A program made the position numbers and the translations under genes. The notes under the pieces are model-generated. The model was not told where the DNA came from. It made no database searches and saw nothing but the letters and a program-made list of their open reading frames with translations. A DNA stretch of 64,000 bases from Metabacillus flavus (GTDB lineage: Bacteria; Bacillota; Bacilli; Bacillales; Bacillaceae). The stretch spans positions 3,472,001-3,536,000 of the forward strand of contig NZ_JAGVRK010000001.1 of the NCBI RefSeq assembly GCF_018283675.1. Reading direction: 5' to 3'. Shown piece after piece: positions 61,082-64,000 of this stretch; position 1 is the first letter of the stretch; each line of letters starts with the position of its first letter.

Positions 61082-61894
61082 TTATCCCGCTATTTCCGCA
61101 GACGTTAAGTCCCCGTTGATATTTCCATTTACAATGATCACATGTCCCCAAAACAGATCCCCGTCAAGATAGAAAATCTCAAAATCCCCATTCGGGTCAA
61201 CACTTATCGAGTCAAGACTTATCAAGCTCATAAACATGTCTTGTGTGATCTCACTTAGCTCGGATTCATCGTCATCCTCAAGCCAATCATTCGCTAATTC
61301 TCTCAATTCCCTCGCAGCAAATCTTTTAATTTTTCCGCTCCATTCTTCCTAATCCTTGAATAGGATATGGGCTGTATGTATGGCAGCTTCCATCTTTCGC
61401 TCATCCTTGTGAAAATCAAAAAACAGCTTGCATTTTTTTTTCTCCCATAACGCCTCTTTCTCAAAGACTTTTATTCTCTTATCAAGTTCAAACCTGCCCA
61501 ATGTATCGTCCATGTAATAAACAGGCCTCATTGCCTCTCGCAAGATCTCCTCCAGTTCATCATCTCTATAGGCTGAATCCAAAACATCCACAAGCATCAT
61601 AGAACCTTCCGCTTGACGAACCTGCAATTTAACAATCGAATAACTATTTAATAGATGTTTTGAATGCTCCCACTCTTTATCACTGACCTTCCACTTCAGC
61701 CTAATATCCTCTACAGCAGCAGCTTCTCCAGCAGATAAGTCCTTCCGGGCTATTAAATCTATGGATGCTGTCCACATGACATCATCACCCGCTCTGCCGG
61801 CTCCAACCCCAGAAGCCCCGGTGATTGCTGCTATCTCTACTATTTGTTCGGAAAATCCACTTTCAAAAGTGCTTTTTTCGTTCAATTGTCCCAA
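61082..61894 (-). pseudogene. DUF2262 protein interrupted by an in-frame TAG
   Basis: The N-terminal part (61894-61352) ends TAHILFKD, then TAG (61349-61351). The same frame continues EEWSGKIKRFAARELRELANDWLEDDDE and the C-terminal DUF2262 core: SISVDPNGDFEIFYLDGDLFWGHVIIVNGN. Together they form one protein of about 270 residues. TTG start at 61894. DUF2262 proteins are often near polymorphic toxins; an orphan immunity role is possible but unproven. A nonsense mutation has split it; a readthrough product is not excluded. Confidence 0.8.
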
Positions 61895-62013
61895 AATTGA
61901 AATCCCTCTTTCACTGATATTTATAATCTAGAACTCTATCTATTAAGATAGATCTCATTATTAGGTAAAGTATATTACTTAGATTGGCTTCTATAATACT
62001 TTTTCAACCTTAA

Positions 62014-62048
62014 ATAAAAAACTCCAGCCCGAAGCCGAAGTTTTGATA
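62014..62048 (-). terminator. Terminator of the ART toxin-ARH unit
   Basis: An imperfect AACTTCGGC/GGCTGGAGTT stem is followed by a T-run on the minus strand. Confidence 0.65.
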
Positions 62049-62049
62049 A

Positions 62050-63096
62050 TTATTTTCCATACTCCTCTTTTACCGCCTTCTCTGCACAAAAATCGAAGAA
62101 CCTTGATAAAAGTTCATCTATTTCTTTTTTTCTTGCAATAGATTCTACCCACTCAACAGGAATTGCATCCATGTGCCTAGACAGATGTCCTTCTACCTTA
62201 TACAATATTCCGGCCATTGTACCTGTAATAGATCCCACAGTATCTGTATCATCACCTAAATTAACCGCCTTTAAAACGGCGTCTTTAAATGACAAAGTAT
62301 TGCCAAGACACCAGATCGCTGCCTCCAGAGTATGAACGACATACCCATCTGAACGGATTTCTTTTTCCGGTAAATTGAAGAAGTCAGGTTTAAATAGACG
62401 GGAGTAAAACTGGAGCTCTCGAATATATTCATGATTATCTTCAAAGTTGTCATAAAAGAGTTTTTTGGTCTGTTGCAATGCTGTTTCTGGAGTGTTGTTG
62501 TAGTATATTCTAATTAAAAATTCTATATAAATTATTGATCCTACGATTGAACGGGGATGTGAGTGAGTTACCTCTGTGTACTTTTTTATCGCTTCAACTT
62601 TCTCTAAAAAATTAAAATTTTTATATAAAACAAACACAATAGGAGCAATTCTCATTAACGCCCCATTTCCATTGTCAAATTCGGTATTACCTCCGCACTC
62701 ACTTGGAGGCAAGCCCTTTTCATATCTGTTTATAGATTCGATTGTTGTCCTCCCGATGTCAAACATCTCACCATAAGGAGTCCAATATCCTTTCGTTCTG
62801 TATTGAGAAAATTTCCCCAGTAAGCTGCTGGGATCCCCTTCTTCAAGTAAGTTCTCTATCAAACATAGGGTTAATGAAGTATCATCCGACCATGTCCCAG
62901 GAGGCTGCTGATAAGTTCCGTAGCCAGTAATCCCTTCAATATGAAAACTTCCTCTTTCTTTAAACTCAACAGGAACACCGATCAGATCACCAACGATCCC
63001 GCCATACAGGGCTGGCATTAGCCTCTTTTTTAACCCAATTTTCAGGAAAGTTATGCTGTCATCTCTCCATTTGTCTTCTAAGCTTCCTCTTCTCAA
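62050..63096 (-). CDS. ADP-ribosylglycohydrolase, candidate immunity to the adjacent ART toxin
   Basis: A 348-residue DraG/ARH protein. It has ALYGGIVGDLIGVPVEF near residues 28-42, a metal motif TWSDDTSLTLCLIENLL near 65-81 and a second GDDTDTVGSITGTMAG near 284-299. It should remove ADP-ribose from proteins. Its gene directly follows the ADP-ribosyltransferase toxin C-terminus, 13 bases apart, so it probably reverses or prevents toxin damage, like the Tri1 immunity of the Tre1 toxin. The frame runs to 63123, but GAGGGTG suits the TTG at 63096. Confidence 0.85.
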   Translation of the reverse strand: MRRGSLEDKWRDDSITFLKIGLKKRLMPALYGGIVGDLIGVPVEFKERGSFHIEGITGYGTYQQPPGTWSDDTSLTLCLIENLLEEGDPSSLLGKFSQYRTKGYWTPYGEMFDIGRTTIESINRYEKGLPPSECGGNTEFDNGNGALMRIAPIVFVLYKNFNFLEKVEAIKKYTEVTHSHPRSIVGSIIYIEFLIRIYYNNTPETALQQTKKLFYDNFEDNHEYIRELQFYSRLFKPDFFNLPEKEIRSDGYVVHTLEAAIWCLGNTLSFKDAVLKAVNLGDDTDTVGSITGTMAGILYKVEGHLSRHMDAIPVEWVESIARKKEIDELLSRFFDFCAEKAVKEEYGK

Positions 63097-63109
63097 AAGA
63101 TCACCCTCT

Positions 63110-64000
63110 TTACTTAAAATCAAGTTTTATATGCAGTTTATCATCATTATCCAGGAATGCTTCTCTTATAACCATCTCTTGACGGGCTTGCAACAATAAT
63201 TCTGCCTCATGAGGGAATTGACTGATTTGACCAATATAAGCCCCATTAGCACCTTTAGGTACATTTATCTCCCAAGATACCGGTAAATGCTGAAAAGAAG
63301 ATTCTTTTGCAATTGAAGTACTCATAAAACCATAATCAATAAATGTTTTACCGATCAGATCCTCAGTAATGATTTTTCCCATGTCGTTAAGATTAATAAT
63401 ATCATCTAGAGGACCTAGATCTGTTCCGCGGAAAACATTAATATCATGAGGTACTTGTGCCTTATATAAACTAGATGATAAATCCTGAATGATCCCAGGG
63501 TCAATACCATGTAAACTGTCATCAAATCCTCTTAGATATTTATTGATTATACTAAAATCACTGCCTGTATATTGCTTTAACGCTGCAATTTCTCTTTCAG
63601 GTAAATTGTGAAGCCAATCTGAGTAATATTTTTCTCCCCATTCGTGTGCTTCATTTAAAGTACGAATCGTTTGTTTATTTTCTCGAGGGAGTGATTCTGT
63701 ACCTCTTCCCCCGCTGGAATTAGAAGAGAACTTGGTCAGAATATCACTAATCGGTTTTTTCTCTACATTAACTAAAGGAATTTTCACTCCATTAGCTTCT
63801 GCATTCATAACTCTTAGTTTAACCGGTACTGGAGTATTAACAAGTTTGTTCCCAACCTGCTTGATTGATTTTTGCATATCCACCATAAATTTATTGGCTA
63901 ATGAAGGTCCAGGGCGAAATACATCTTGAATCTTATAACCTACCTTGCTGCCAATCTGCTTAAGGCTTTCATCAGCTTTGGCTAGTTTGTCCTTTACATA
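63110..64000 (-). CDS. C-terminal part of a type VII/polymorphic ADP-ribosyltransferase toxin (runs off the window)
   Basis: The frame is open to the right edge, so the N-terminus is outside; an ATG at 63886 is only internal. The last 180 residues have the arginine-type ART signature: an Arg in NVFRGTD, the STS motif in YGFMSTS, and the ExE motif in PHEAELLL. These bind NAD and transfer ADP-ribose to a target. The preceding stretch is helical and hydrophilic, as between an LXG domain and a toxin domain. It is followed by an ARH-family gene. The target is unknown. Confidence 0.85.
   Translation of the reverse strand, partial: YVKDKLAKADESLKQIGSKVGYKIQDVFRPGPSLANKFMVDMQKSIKQVGNKLVNTPVPVKLRVMNAEANGVKIPLVNVEKKPISDILTKFSSNSSGGRGTESLPRENKQTIRTLNEAHEWGEKYYSDWLHNLPEREIAALKQYTGSDFSIINKYLRGFDDSLHGIDPGIIQDLSSSLYKAQVPHDINVFRGTDLGPLDDIINLNDMGKIITEDLIGKTFIDYGFMSTSIAKESSFQHLPVSWEINVPKGANGAYIGQISQFPHEAELLLQARQEMVIREAFLDNDDKLHIKLDFK

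Overview
The window reads as a chromosomal segment of a motile, endospore-forming, low-to-mid GC member of the Bacillaceae, related to but distinct from the Bacillus subtilis group. The evidence is a long block in B. subtilis gene order (minJ-swrA-ctpB ... ftsX-ftsE-cccB-yvjA-prfB-secA-hpf-fliT-fliS-fliD-flaG, all on the minus strand), the spore cortex enzyme CwlJ, and Bacillus-style signals: strong Shine-Dalgarno sites, many TTG/GTG starts, cre/LacI operators, a sigma-D promoter and a BirA box.

Layout. 0-5.5 kb: carboxylesterase, biotin transporter bioY under a BirA box, a VOC-domain protein, a tiny membrane peptide and a secreted M14 carboxypeptidase. 5.6-9.4 kb: a sugar ABC importer (binding lipoprotein plus two permeases) behind a promoter overlapped by a LacI/CcpA-type operator. 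9.5-16.8 kb: phosphate transporter with its DUF47 partner, a frameshifted LacI regulator whose own operator resembles that of the ABC importer, a MATE exporter, a choice-of-anchor I protein and an NlpC/P60 remnant. 17-40.7 kb: the conserved division, secretion, translation and flagellar block, with arcA and small genes between secA and hpf.

40.8-64 kb is accessory DNA placed where B. subtilis continues from flaG to hag. It holds three things. (i) A seven-gene minus-strand operon (AtuA/DUF1446, DUF4387, a YtcP/LplB-type ABC importer, two ADP-ribosylglycohydrolase-family enzymes) with a clear promoter and operator, probably an uncharacterised import-and-degradation pathway. (ii) A plus-strand array of four paralogous lipoproteins, a GHSLGG lipase with a long helical C-terminal half, and a small helical protein. 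This matches the logic of type VII-secreted lipase toxins with reversed domain order and lipoprotein immunity. It contains a fossil of a second toxin/immunity copy. (iii) Minus-strand type VII (LXG) modules: YwqH-like, YwqI-like, LXG toxin and Imm22, then a broken DUF2262 gene, then an ADP-ribosyltransferase toxin C-terminus followed by an ADP-ribosylglycohydrolase that is very probably its immunity protein. The toxin runs off the window edge.

Sequence-quality note. secA, the lacI-type gene, a DUF5381 gene and one hypothetical gene each need a single-base correction in a homopolymer. Because secA is essential, at least that one is probably a sequencing or assembly error. Two other genes (Uma2, DUF2262) have in-frame stop codons instead, which are not homopolymer errors. 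No tRNA, rRNA, CRISPR array or transposase gene was seen.
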